A stretch of DNA of 26,865 nucleotides from Prolixibacteraceae bacterium (GCA_016930735.1 JAFGGF010000028.1:1-26865); one strand, 5' to 3'. Counted from the stretch's first letter, positions 16,971 through 25,383 are shown. The notes: a model not told the origin generated them from the letters alone. Numbers and translations are program-made.

Positions 16971-17422
16971 TATTTTAAGTATGTTATTAATTTTCCTTTA
17001 GCTGAAAGGTTTTGAACTGAAGTATCAATTACAAACTTTTTTGAAAGGAATTTCCTTCCAAGCAAAACCGGGTACTTCATATCTGACCGTTCTGTTAAAG
17101 TTAATTCAACAGGAAAAATCCTGTTAAAAATTTTTATCTCTGTAATTATTGAAAACCTTTCTTCGGTTAAACCGTTGGAGCTTTTTATCCTCCTGAGCTT
17201 AAATTCTTTAAAAAGAAATTCTTTTTCATGGTATTGAGGGTGTTCAGGATCCAGAAAATTGCATTTAATATATTTTTCATTATTTTTTTCAATTATTTCA
17301 ATATTATGGCAATGAAAGCTTGAAGTATAAGCGCCACTGTCTATTTTAACTTCAAGACCCGATAATTCAAGCCCCGGAAAATCTGCTATGTCTTTTCTTC
17401 CAATCAGGATTTTGGTACTCAT
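16970..17422 (-). CDS. RimB-like retropepsin-type protease (DUF785/PF05618)
   Basis: 150 residues, the typical size of the small PF05618 proteins often labelled ATP-dependent zinc protease. It opens with ILIGRKDIADFPGL, then VKIDSGAYTSSFHC, in which D28-S29-G30 is the retropepsin-like active-site triad, and closes with PVLLGRKFLSKKFVIDTS. In Pseudomonas the homologue RimB acts with RimK in glutamylation control of ribosomal protein S6. The gene follows mgtE by 12 nt and its TAA overlaps the rimK ATG. All visible family motifs are intact. Function here is inferred from family and neighbours. Confidence 0.88.
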   Translation of the reverse strand: MSTKILIGRKDIADFPGLELSGLEVKIDSGAYTSSFHCHNIEIIEKNNEKYIKCNFLDPEHPQYHEKEFLFKEFKLRRIKSSNGLTEERFSIITEIKIFNRIFPVELTLTERSDMKYPVLLGRKFLSKKFVIDTSVQNLSAKGKLITYLK

Positions 17423-17434
17423 AAAAATGCTACG

Positions 17435-18793
17435 TTAAAAAATATTATAAAAGAACGTGCTGATATGCATATAAACAAAAAGCCCAAGGATATCGTTCGA
17501 GGTTGTTATAAATGGCCCAGTTGCAACAGCAGGATCAATTTTAAACCGGTTTAATACAAGTGGCACTACTGTCCCGAAAAGAGAAGCAAAAATTATAACA
17601 ATAAACAAAGAAGCACTCACTGAATAAGTTAGATCCAGATTATGATTAACAAAAAAATTGTACGCAAAAATAAGGGTAGAAAAAATTAATGCCGTAATTA
17701 AAGCAACTGAAACTTCCTTTAATATTTTTTTGGAAGTTGATTGTATATTACGTGAACCTGAAGCCAGGGTTTGAACTACAATTGAAGAAGATTGCACCCC
17801 AACATTCCCTCCCATCGCAGCAATTAACGGAATAAAAAGTGCTACTCCCCGAAATTGTGTTAATGCCGATGTATACAATCCCAGGATCTGAGAGCCAACA
17901 ATTCCCCCCATTAATCCAATCATTAACCAGGGAACCCGGGCGCGTGTTAGCCTCCACACTTTGTCCGACATTTCAACATCACCGGTAATACCGGAAACCA
18001 TCTGATAGTCTTTTTCAGCCTCTTCCTTGATTACATCAATTACATCGTCTACTGTAATCCGTCCTTTTAACCTTCCGATACTATCAACCACTGGAAGTGC
18101 AACAAGGTCATATTTGTCGATAATACGTGCCACTTCTTCCTGATGAGCTTCGGTTGTAACACTTTTAATATCAGCATTGTAAAGATTTGATATTTTTGCA
18201 TTTGTGTTATTCTGAATAAGCTTCTTTAATGACAAAATTCCTTTAAGTATCCCTGTATCATCAACAACATATACATAATAAATTTCATCAACATTTTCAG
18301 CCTGGTTGCTTATTTCTTTCAGGCATGTAGCAACCGTCCAGTTTTCATTTACTGATACCAGTTCCTTGGCCATAATACCCCCTGCCGATTCCTCGTCGTA
18401 TTCCAAAAGGTCGACAATGTCGCCGGCATGTTCGATATCCGCAATCTCATTTAAAACCTCCTGCTGTAAATCTTCGTCCAGATCCTGTACAATATCCACT
18501 GCATCATCGGAATCCATAAATTCAATAAACTGCCGTGCAATAATTTCAGGTGGAAGTTCCCTCAGGAACTTTTTCCTTTCGGGTTCAGGTATCTCAAGCA
18601 AGACGTCGGAAGCCTTCTCACCTTCAAGTAAAAGGTAAATACTTTTAGCCTCCTCCATCGTTAAAGAATCCATGATTTCCGCAATATCAGCTGCATGTAA
18701 ATCATCCAATAACTGCTGAATCTCTTTTTCCGATTTTTGTTCGATCAGTTGCTGCAACCTATCGACAAATTCTTTTGTAAGTTCGAAATGCAT
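17435..18793 (-). CDS. mgtE: MgtE magnesium channel
   Basis: MgtE is a Mg2+-gated channel of the inner membrane. From the ATG at 18791-18793 it has 452 residues; a GTG two codons earlier (18797-18799) would overlap the ksgA stop by three bases. The order is standard: an acidic superhelical N domain (to about 130), paired CBS domains (about 135-260) with MAKELVSVNENWTVATC and GRITVDDVIDVI, a linking helix, then five membrane helices from PWLMIGLMGGIVGS onward. The pore region keeps AAMGGNVGVQSS and DPAVATGPFITTSNDILGL, whose Asp sits where Thermus MgtE has its Mg2+-binding residue. It lies 2 nt after ksgA and 12 nt before the rimB-like gene, so it is embedded in one operon with ribosome-modification genes. 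Confidence 0.95.
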   Translation of the reverse strand: MHFELTKEFVDRLQQLIEQKSEKEIQQLLDDLHAADIAEIMDSLTMEEAKSIYLLLEGEKASDVLLEIPEPERKKFLRELPPEIIARQFIEFMDSDDAVDIVQDLDEDLQQEVLNEIADIEHAGDIVDLLEYDEESAGGIMAKELVSVNENWTVATCLKEISNQAENVDEIYYVYVVDDTGILKGILSLKKLIQNNTNAKISNLYNADIKSVTTEAHQEEVARIIDKYDLVALPVVDSIGRLKGRITVDDVIDVIKEEAEKDYQMVSGITGDVEMSDKVWRLTRARVPWLMIGLMGGIVGSQILGLYTSALTQFRGVALFIPLIAAMGGNVGVQSSSIVVQTLASGSRNIQSTSKKILKEVSVALITALIFSTLIFAYNFFVNHNLDLTYSVSASLFIVIIFASLFGTVVPLVLNRFKIDPAVATGPFITTSNDILGLFVYMHISTFFYNIF

Positions 18794-18795
18794 AA

Positions 18796-19572
18796 TCACA
18801 AATTTTTAAGACGGAGTTCAATCTGCCTGGTTAATAAAATAAATTGACTAATATCCAATTGCTCCGGACGCAAAGTCGAATACTCGCCGGTAATTTCCCC
18901 AAATGCACTTTTTAATGATTTGCGTAACATTTTGCGCCTCTGGTTAAACGCTGTTTTAACAACTCTAAAAAAAAGTTTTTCGTCGCAATCCAGTTCTTTT
19001 ATATTATTTCTTTTTAGCCTGATTACTGCCGATTTAACTTTGGGCGGAGGGTCGAAAACAGTTTCATTTACGGTAAATAAATATTCAATATCAAAATATG
19101 CCTGAAGCAATACACTTAAAATTCCATACGTTTTTGAGCCATGACCTGCGCTTAAGCGTTCTGCCACTTCTTTCTGAACCATTCCTACAACCTGGATAAC
19201 TATATTCCTGTTCTCCAAAACCTTAAAAAATATCTGGGAAGAAATATTATATGGGAAATTACCTATGATTGAAAAAGGACCTGAAAAAACCTTATCCAGG
19301 TTCATTTTCAGGAAATCGGCTTCCAGGATACTATTTTGCAGTTGAGGATAATTATCGTTTAAATACCGGACTGATTCAGAGTCAATTTCAATTAATTTAA
19401 ATTGGATTTCAGGTTTTTCATCCAGAAAGCGGGTGAGGATTCCCATCCCCGGGCCAATTTCCAGTACCTGCCTGGTATTGGAAATTGTCAGGCTGTCAAC
19501 AATTTTTCGGGCAATATTGGTATCTTTCAAAAAATGCTGACCAAGATGCTTTTTGGCCCGTACAAGATTCAT
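18796..19572 (-). CDS. ksgA: 16S rRNA dimethyladenosine transferase KsgA
   Basis: KsgA dimethylates two adjacent adenosines in helix 45 of 16S rRNA and acts as a late checkpoint in 30S assembly. The 258-residue protein has KKHLGQHFLKD at the N-terminus, the SAM site VLEIGPGMGILTRFL (36-50), an acidic ribose-binding IEID (61-64), the catalytic NFPY (105-108, a known variant of NLPY) and VQKEVAERL. The C-terminal domain carries FNQRRKMLRKSLK. It is the first gene of the minus-strand operon, with a candidate -7 box about 60 nt upstream. Confidence 0.97.
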   Translation of the reverse strand: MNLVRAKKHLGQHFLKDTNIARKIVDSLTISNTRQVLEIGPGMGILTRFLDEKPEIQFKLIEIDSESVRYLNDNYPQLQNSILEADFLKMNLDKVFSGPFSIIGNFPYNISSQIFFKVLENRNIVIQVVGMVQKEVAERLSAGHGSKTYGILSVLLQAYFDIEYLFTVNETVFDPPPKVKSAVIRLKRNNIKELDCDEKLFFRVVKTAFNQRRKMLRKSLKSAFGEITGEYSTLRPEQLDISQFILLTRQIELRLKNL

Positions 19573-19634
19573 TACACTCCGATTCGTTCATTTGAGTCAA
19601 CAACTTATTGTTCTTTTTATACTTCTTTATAAAA

Positions 19635-19650
19635 CAAATTTATATTTTTG
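19635..19650. promoter_or_regulatory. Back-to-back -7 boxes of divergent promoters
   Basis: The spacer between ksgA and the flippase-like gene holds two abutting TAnnTTTG matches in opposite directions: TAAATTTG on the minus strand (19635-19642) for ksgA and TATTTTTG on the plus strand (19643-19650). Leaders would be about 55 nt and 45 nt. Neither has a clear -33 TTTG. Confidence 0.35.
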
Positions 19651-19701
19651 CCTGAACCGTTTAAGCCGGTTTTTTTCGTGGGCTGAAATTAATAATTTTT
19701 T

Positions 19702-20745
19702 TTGGGTATCGGAAAAAAGGTTTGGTTAATCATAAAAAACTTTAGTTTGAAGAAAAAAATATTAAATGTCCTGAAGTTTATTGCTTTTTTTAGCGTGGGA
19801 GGAATCATCTTCTGGTTAATTTATAAAGATCAGGATATTGCCAGAATAAAAGAAATTCTTACAAATGATGTAAATTATACCTGGATCTGGCTATCATTAT
19901 TCCTGGGACTTTTAAGCCATATCAGCCGTTCGATCCGCTGGAACCTGATGATTGAACCCTTAAGCCACAAACCAAGACTCCTGAATACATTTTTGTCGGT
20001 AATGATTGGATATTTAATGAACCTGGTTTTGCCCCGAATGGGAGAAATCTCAAGGTGTGGAGTTTTGTCGAGGTATGAAAAAATATCATTTCCGAAATTG
20101 GTCGGTACTGTTGTAACCGAAAGGATCATAGATGTGATAATGCTGTTGTTGTTTTTTGTTTTTGTGTTGTTTACCCAATTCGGTCAATTCCTGGGATTTC
20201 TGCACAGGAATCCTGAAATAGAACATAATGTACGGTCTTTGATTACTTCACCTGTCCTGTGGGGTGGATTGGTTATTTTTATTGCAATGATTATTGTATA
20301 CAGGCGGACACTAAAAAACACAATATTATTTAAAAAAATTGATGAAACCCTTGCCCTTTTTAAGGAAGGTCTTATATCTGTCCGTAATATGAAAAAGAAA
20401 TGGGCTTTTATAGGACATTCTTTCTTTATCTGGATTATGTATTATCTGATGATGTATGTGGTTTTTTTCTCGTTCGATTTTACCAGGGACCTTACACCAC
20501 TTGCCGGCCTTACAACTTTTGTTTTGGCAAGTTTTGGTATGGTTGCCCCATCACCGGGAGGAATTGGCTCATGGCATTTTATGACAAAAGAAGCACTGTG
20601 GATTTACGGCATTGATAAGGGCGATGGATTAATTTTTGCTTTCCTGATGCATACTACTATGACTTCAATGCTGATAGTAATTGGTTTAATTTCGTTCCTG
20701 ATATTGCCATTTCTGAATCGGCGCAATGTAACAGCAAAATCATAA
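19702..20745 (+). CDS. Flippase-like membrane protein (LPG_synthase_TM / UPF0104 family)
   Basis: A polytopic membrane protein of up to 347 residues with the family landmarks SHISRSIRWNLMIEPL, YLMNLVLPRMGEISRCGVLSRYE, VGTVVTERIIDVIMLL and, near the end, APSPGGIGSWHFMTKEAL. The family shares the membrane half of lysylphosphatidylglycerol synthase; stand-alone members without the C-terminal transferase, as here, are thought to move lipids or lipid-linked sugars, but the substrate is not known. No ATG precedes the conserved part: a TAA lies at 19693-19695, and the only candidates are TTG at 19702 or TTG at 19747. The second, followed by KKKILNVLKF, fits relatives well and would give 332 residues. 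It is divergent from ksgA and is followed by the LolC/E-type gene. Confidence 0.85.
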   Translation: MGIGKKVWLIIKNFSLKKKILNVLKFIAFFSVGGIIFWLIYKDQDIARIKEILTNDVNYTWIWLSLFLGLLSHISRSIRWNLMIEPLSHKPRLLNTFLSVMIGYLMNLVLPRMGEISRCGVLSRYEKISFPKLVGTVVTERIIDVIMLLLFFVFVLFTQFGQFLGFLHRNPEIEHNVRSLITSPVLWGGLVIFIAMIIVYRRTLKNTILFKKIDETLALFKEGLISVRNMKKKWAFIGHSFFIWIMYYLMMYVVFFSFDFTRDLTPLAGLTTFVLASFGMVAPSPGGIGSWHFMTKEALWIYGIDKGDGLIFAFLMHTTMTSMLIVIGLISFLILPFLNRRNVTAKS

Positions 20746-20768
20746 AATTTGATCAAAATCCAGGGATA

Positions 20769-20801
20769 TTGGTTCCTAAATAAAGAAGAATTGTAATTTT
20801 A
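20769..20801 (+). promoter_or_regulatory. Candidate promoter of the LolC/E-type gene
   Basis: TTGG at 20769-20772 followed 21 nt later by TAATTTTA at 20794-20801, one mismatch from TAnnTTTG, ending about 18 nt before the ATG. Spacing is right, but both boxes are imperfect. Confidence 0.3.
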
Positions 20802-20819
20802 CTGTCAAACCTGTGTTTA

Positions 20820-22073
20820 ATGAATGTTGAACTTTTCATTGCAAAAAGGCTTTTTTTTGATAAAAAAAGTCAGCACTTTGTTTCAGCGAAGATTATCAAT
20901 ATTGCACTTTTCAGTATTGCACTAAGCCTTGTAACAATGATTATTTCCGTGTCGGTCATTACAGGATTTAAACAGGAAGTAAGGAATAAGGCAATAGGTT
21001 TTGGCGGGCACATCAGGATTATTAATTACGATACAAACCTTTCGGCAGAAACCCGACCTGTTTCACGAAATCAGGATTTTTTGCCGGTCCTGAACAAACT
21101 CTCATTTATTAAACACATCCAGGTGTTTGCTACAAAACCGGGAATTATTAAAACAGAAGAAAACATCGAAGGTGTTGTGCTTAAAGGCGTGGATACCGAT
21201 TATAACTGGGATTTCTTCACAAAATACTTGGTAAAAGGTTCAATACCTGAAATAAATGATTCAACAAGGACTGACCAGGTTTTAATTTCTGAAAAAACAT
21301 CTGATCTGATGGGATTTGATGTTGGTGATGATATTTATGTGTATTTCATTAATGAAGACCGTGAAATCCCAAATACGCGTCAGTTCAAAGTCCGCGGGAT
21401 TTTTAACACCGGGCTGGAAGAATTCGATAGATTATTTGTAATTGGAGACATTAAACAAATTCAACGGTTAAACCAGTGGAATTCTGACCAGGTAAGTGGT
21501 TTTGAGATTATTATCCGGAATTTTAAAGATCTTGACTATGCTGAATACCGGGTAAGGGAAGAAGTCGTCAATTATTATGAAGACAATGGAGAAACATTAC
21601 GCACCGAGAGTATTATAAGAAAATACCCGCAAATATTTGACTGGCTTTCGCTTCTTGATATGAATGTATGGATCATCCTCATTTTAATGACACTTGTTGC
21701 CGGAATAAATATGATTTCAGGATTATTGATCCTGATGCTTGAAAGAAGTACAATGATCGGGATATTAAAATCGCTGGGAAGCCCCGACCACAGCATTATT
21801 AAGGTATTTTTATACCTTTCAGGATTCCTGGTTTCACGGGGCCTTTTATGGGGAAACCTGATTGGAATAGCAATAATAATAATTCAGAATTCTTTTAAAG
21901 TATTGCACCTGGATGCAACTTCATATTATGTTTCTTATGTACCCATGAATTTTTCCGTTATCCATTTAATTATATTAAACATTGGCACACTTACGGCTGT
22001 TTTACTTATGCTTTTATTGCCAGGGAAAGTGATAAGTAAAATATCACCTGAAAAGACTATCAGGTTTGATTAA
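20820..22073 (+). CDS. LolC/LolE-type lipoprotein-releasing ABC permease
   Basis: 417 residues with the LolC/E plan: an N-terminal segment MNVELFIAKRLFF and a first membrane helix in IINIALFSIALSLVTMIISV, directly followed by TGFKQEVRNKAIGFGGHIRI, a periplasmic domain of about 220 residues, then three C-terminal helices with the coupling segment LLILMLERSTMIGILKSLG. It ends PEKTIRFD, a common tail in this phylum. Partnered with LolD ATPase, LolCE extracts outer-membrane lipoproteins from the inner membrane. A single gene serving both C and E roles is usual outside Gammaproteobacteria. No lolD is adjacent. The ATG at 20820 has a fitting AT-rich upstream region but no strong ribosome binding site. 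Confidence 0.88.
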   Translation: MNVELFIAKRLFFDKKSQHFVSAKIINIALFSIALSLVTMIISVSVITGFKQEVRNKAIGFGGHIRIINYDTNLSAETRPVSRNQDFLPVLNKLSFIKHIQVFATKPGIIKTEENIEGVVLKGVDTDYNWDFFTKYLVKGSIPEINDSTRTDQVLISEKTSDLMGFDVGDDIYVYFINEDREIPNTRQFKVRGIFNTGLEEFDRLFVIGDIKQIQRLNQWNSDQVSGFEIIIRNFKDLDYAEYRVREEVVNYYEDNGETLRTESIIRKYPQIFDWLSLLDMNVWIILILMTLVAGINMISGLLILMLERSTMIGILKSLGSPDHSIIKVFLYLSGFLVSRGLLWGNLIGIAIIIIQNSFKVLHLDATSYYVSYVPMNFSVIHLIILNIGTLTAVLLMLLLPGKVISKISPEKTIRFD

Positions 22074-22097
22074 TTTTAATAAATAAGCCTATATTTG
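22065..22097 (+). promoter_or_regulatory. Consensus promoter of the small-protein/TonB-receptor unit
   Basis: TTTG at 22065-22068, 21 nt, then TATATTTG at 22090-22097: both boxes match the Bacteroidota consensus exactly with normal spacing. The TTTG overlaps the 3' end of the LolC/E gene. The predicted leader is about 15 nt. Confidence 0.75.
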
Positions 22098-22106
22098 TAA
22101 TTCATT

Positions 22107-22114
22107 AAAGGAGA
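22107..22114 (+). promoter_or_regulatory. Strong ribosome binding site of the 112-residue protein
   Basis: AAAGGAGA ends four bases before the ATG at 22119. Such a clear site is rare in this window and supports real translation of the small gene. Confidence 0.7.
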
Positions 22115-22118
22115 AAGA

Positions 22119-22457
22119 ATGTTTTTCGTAGGATCCACAGGCCCTATAATAACTTTTTTACTTACGTTTATTTTGCCAGTTTTTCTTTTAACGGCAAAAC
22201 AAACAGGAAAAGATGTATTTAATTCAACTGATGAACATTGCTATTCAAATTTCGAAGTTACATCTTTTGATTCCTTCAATTTATTAAATAAAGATTTTAA
22301 TATTCAGAAGGATCCGTTTGCAAACTCTCTGTTTTACGATTGGACTGATCTCAAAATAAACGAATATTATACCGCTTACAAATACCCCCTGAACAATCGA
22401 TTAATAAATTTGAAAGACTCAGGCAACAAGGCTCCTCCCGTTATTTGTCAGTTATAA
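22119..22457 (+). CDS. Unrecognised small membrane-anchored protein upstream of TonB receptor
   Basis: I do not recognise this 112-residue protein as a named family. It has one N-terminal hydrophobic segment (about residues 1-25, GSTGPIITFLLTFILPVFLL) without a clear signal-peptidase or lipobox site, then a polar region with several Asp, Asn and Phe, and a C-terminal stretch NEYYTAYKYPLNNR followed by GNKAPPVICQL. There are two Cys (in DEHCYS and near the end) and one His. A perfect promoter and strong ribosome binding site precede it. It ends 45 nt before the TonB receptor, with no promoter between, so the two are probably one transcript. I have the impression that small proteins with an NKAPP-like tail recur before TonB receptors in this phylum, but I cannot verify that here. 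A role in receptor assembly or energisation is speculation. Confidence 0.7.
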   Translation: MFFVGSTGPIITFLLTFILPVFLLTAKQTGKDVFNSTDEHCYSNFEVTSFDSFNLLNKDFNIQKDPFANSLFYDWTDLKINEYYTAYKYPLNNRLINLKDSGNKAPPVICQL

Positions 22458-22502
22458 ATAGTCCGAGACTTTTATCAGATTTATTAATTAAAAATTCAAT
22501 CA

Positions 22503-24635
22503 ATGAACACAATTAAAACAGCCTTGCTGTTATTTATTGTATTTGTTTTCACCATGTTATCATATGCACAAAACAGCATTAACGGCAAAATAACCGATTC
22601 TGAAACACATGAATCATTAGCCGGAGCAAATATTATCATAAAAAACACTACTATCGGGATTGCTTCTGACAATGAAGGTAATTTTTCTATTTCAGGGCTT
22701 AATAACGGGGAATATATTTTAAGAGTAAGTTATTTTGGTTATGAAACCATTGAAAAGGAAATTTCGCTTACCGGATCTGCATTGTCGCTTAATATAGCGA
22801 TGGTGCCGACTACCATCGATTTAAATGCAGTGGTCGTTACAGGTACCCGGACAGAAAAGACTTTAAAAAATACTCCGGTCCTGACGCAAACAATTTCAGC
22901 AAGAGAACTTGAAACCAAAGACTTAAATGACATTTCCCAGGCATTGGAAAACCTGATCCCCGGAATTGAGTTTTCAAGCGAGGCACAAGGCAAAACTATA
23001 AGCCTTCAGGGTATCGACCCGCAATACATGCTTTTCCTCGTCGATGGAGAAAGAATGGCAGGAGAAACATATGGTGATATAGATTACAGCAGAATTAACA
23101 TTGCCGATATTGAAAGGATTGAAGTTGTAAAAGGTGCCGGTTCCACACTTTATGGCTCGAATGCCTTAGGGGGTGTTGTAAATATTATAACAAAAACACC
23201 TTCTAAAAAAATTGACCTTGATGCATCGACAAGATTTTCAAATTATAATACCCAAAACCACAGGTTAAGTTTTGGATCCAAAATTGGGAAGGTTGCATCT
23301 CAAACTTCTGCAACTTTTGACAAAACCGATGGTTATGATTTACTGGAAGGCAACTCATACCGTACTCAGGAAAAAGAAGATGCACTGGTTTTAAACCAGC
23401 ACCTGAAATATTCATTGAGTGAAAAATTTCTTTTGGAAGGAAACCTCGCATTTATGAGTAAAAACAGGGAAAATACTTCTGCCGACCTGTACGACAGGCG
23501 TAATAAAGATTTAACCTACGGATTCAAGGCAAATTATTTTATTAATCAGCAAAATAACATTAGCCTTAGTTGGAATGCCGACAATTATGAACTGTTGAAT
23601 AAAGTCGATGAAAACAACCTGGTTTCCGATTATAACAATTTATATAAGAACGCCAGATTATTAGGGAACTTTCAACTTTATGACCGCAATCTTCTTACTG
23701 TTGGAGCCGAATATTTATCAGAAAACCTTAACGCTCCCAGAAACAATATTGATGATAAAACAAATACCGATTATATTATTTTCGGTCAGGAGGATTTACA
23801 GGTTGGTGACAAAATTAATGTAATTGCCGGAGCCAGGGCTCATCATAATTCCCAATACGGATGGCATTTTACTCCACAGGTTTCCGGTATGGTCAAAGTC
23901 TGGCATTTTGCTTTCAGGGGTAACTATAGCAAGGGTTATAAAACTCCAACCCTGAAAGAAAAATATATGTCGTTCCAAATACCCGCTCCGGGTCCGCCCA
24001 TGTTCCTGGTTGGAAAAGAAGACCTTGAACCTGAAACATCAAATTATGCTTCCGTTTCAATGGAATATACACGCAGCGGTGTTTCATTTTCAGTTTCAGC
24101 ATACAGAAATAAAATAAGTAATATGATTTCTGAAAACCTGGATACTTTTACCGTAAAACCAGGCGGTATTATTGAATATGCATACAGGAATTATGAAGAA
24201 GTTATTTTAACCGGTGTGGATATCCTTTTAAAAACCAAAATTGTTAATAACCTGTTCTTTACCGGAATTACAACATTTTCGAAAAAAGTAAACAATATTA
24301 CCAATGAAGAATTTAACAATGTGAGGAATTTTACCGGGAAATTTAATCTTAACTATAACACCGGATTCAAAAATTACAAGCTGAATTTAAATCTCCAGAG
24401 TAATTTCTATGGATCCCGGAAAATTGAATTGATGGATGAAATGACTCATCAGGTTAACACAGTTGAACTGAAAAGTTTCTCACTTTGGAAACTTACAAGT
24501 ACCCATACCATCAATTCAAAATACATTGTAAAAGCCGGTGTAGATAATATTTTTGATTTTGTTGATGAAAGCGGTGGTTATAACAATGGCACATCGGGAA
24601 GGACATTCTTTTTGGGAGTAGGAATCAGATTATAA
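22503..24635 (+). CDS. TonB-dependent outer-membrane receptor with CarboxypepD_reg domain
   Basis: 710 residues. A signal peptide (1 to about 23, ending LSYAQ) leads to a CarboxypepD_reg-like domain (about 25-105: GKITDSETHESLAGANIII, SDNEGNFSISGL), then a TonB box-like VVVTGTRTEK and plug domain (about 110-235) with the conserved QGIDPQYMLFLVDGERMAGE and IERIEVVKGAGSTLYGSNALGG. The rest is a 22-strand barrel ending in GRTFFLGVGIRL. Size and sequence match the FepA/BtuB/CirA type rather than the larger SusC type, so the cargo is more likely a siderophore, haem-like compound, cobalamin or metal chelate than a glycan; the exact ligand cannot be read. It follows the small membrane protein gene by 45 nt and is closed by a strong terminator. 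Confidence 0.93.
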   Translation: MNTIKTALLLFIVFVFTMLSYAQNSINGKITDSETHESLAGANIIIKNTTIGIASDNEGNFSISGLNNGEYILRVSYFGYETIEKEISLTGSALSLNIAMVPTTIDLNAVVVTGTRTEKTLKNTPVLTQTISARELETKDLNDISQALENLIPGIEFSSEAQGKTISLQGIDPQYMLFLVDGERMAGETYGDIDYSRINIADIERIEVVKGAGSTLYGSNALGGVVNIITKTPSKKIDLDASTRFSNYNTQNHRLSFGSKIGKVASQTSATFDKTDGYDLLEGNSYRTQEKEDALVLNQHLKYSLSEKFLLEGNLAFMSKNRENTSADLYDRRNKDLTYGFKANYFINQQNNISLSWNADNYELLNKVDENNLVSDYNNLYKNARLLGNFQLYDRNLLTVGAEYLSENLNAPRNNIDDKTNTDYIIFGQEDLQVGDKINVIAGARAHHNSQYGWHFTPQVSGMVKVWHFAFRGNYSKGYKTPTLKEKYMSFQIPAPGPPMFLVGKEDLEPETSNYASVSMEYTRSGVSFSVSAYRNKISNMISENLDTFTVKPGGIIEYAYRNYEEVILTGVDILLKTKIVNNLFFTGITTFSKKVNNITNEEFNNVRNFTGKFNLNYNTGFKNYKLNLNLQSNFYGSRKIELMDEMTHQVNTVELKSFSLWKLTSTHTINSKYIVKAGVDNIFDFVDESGGYNNGTSGRTFFLGVGIRL

Positions 24636-24667
24636 TTGAGGCCCAATTATATGTTAGGTTTTATAAA

Positions 24668-24705
24668 GTGAACACCCGTTTTTTTGCGGGTGTTTACTAT
24701 TTTTG
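24668..24705 (+). terminator. Rho-independent terminator of the TonB receptor gene
   Basis: GTGAACACCCG (24668-24678) pairs with CGGGTGTTTAC (24687-24697) over eleven positions with one G-T pair and an eight-base loop, followed by TATTTTT. The tail TATTTTTG (24698-24705) also matches TAnnTTTG and may double as the -7 box of the Nudix gene that begins 25 bases later. Confidence 0.87.
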
Positions 24706-24729
24706 GATCTTATTTATTAAAGAACTGTA

Positions 24730-25383
24730 TTGTTAAAAGAACAGGAAAATATCATTCAAAAATTAAAACTCGCTATTACAGGGAAATTGCCGGGGAAAAT
24801 TTCTCATGTTAAAATGCTTCCTCCGGGAAGGCAACTGGAAATTCTACCTGAAGACAAGTCATTTTTAAAGAAAAGCAGTGTCCTGATTATTTTATATCCC
24901 GATAAAACAGCAATTAATTGTATATTGATTAAACGGCCTGCAAATATGAAAAACCATGCCGGGCAAATTGCATTTCCGGGAGGTGAAATCGATAAATCAG
25001 ATAAAAACGCGTTTGAAGCAGCTTTACGAGAAGCAAATGAAGAAGTCGGGATTGATCCCGGTTCCATTGAAATTATCGGACAGCTTTCCGAATTCTATGT
25101 ACACATCAGCAGTTTCCTGATTTTCCCATATATTGGTTGGTGTAACAAAACTCCTGATTTATCTCCAAACAGGAATGAAGTCGATAAAATTATTGACTTC
25201 CCCCTCTCAAATTATATTTCTGATAATAAAGCAAGTTGTTGTAACATTCAAACTGTGACCGGTAATTTGAATGTGCCTTGCTACAAATATAAAGGTGAGA
25301 TAATTTGGGGAGCCACAGCAATGATCCTGACTGAGTTACTGGACTTATTAAGGCTAAATTCCTTTAAAGAGGAATTACATTAG
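24730..25383 (+). CDS. Nudix hydrolase, CoA pyrophosphatase type
   Basis: 217 residues. The Nudix region begins with NHAGQIAFPGGEID (75-88), which includes the upstream element typical of CoA pyrophosphatases (NudL/YeaB and PCD1 type), and ends with the canonical REANEEVGI (100-108) that supplies the metal-binding Glu residues. These enzymes split CoA or acyl-CoA into 4'-phosphopantetheine and 3',5'-ADP. The only usable start is TTG at 24730: an in-frame TAA lies at 24718-24720, and the first ATG falls inside the conserved N-terminal part. The end overlaps the convergent mltF-like gene by 20 bases. A possible -7 box lies in the tail of the preceding terminator. Confidence 0.88.
   Translation: MLKEQENIIQKLKLAITGKLPGKISHVKMLPPGRQLEILPEDKSFLKKSSVLIILYPDKTAINCILIKRPANMKNHAGQIAFPGGEIDKSDKNAFEAALREANEEVGIDPGSIEIIGQLSEFYVHISSFLIFPYIGWCNKTPDLSPNRNEVDKIIDFPLSNYISDNKASCCNIQTVTGNLNVPCYKYKGEIIWGATAMILTELLDLLRLNSFKEELH

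Noticed and set aside
25357..25376. Inverted repeat AATTCC/GGAATT in the Nudix/mltF overlap as a bidirectional terminator
   Set aside because: Only six AT-rich pairs, no T-run on either side, and it lies inside both coding regions.
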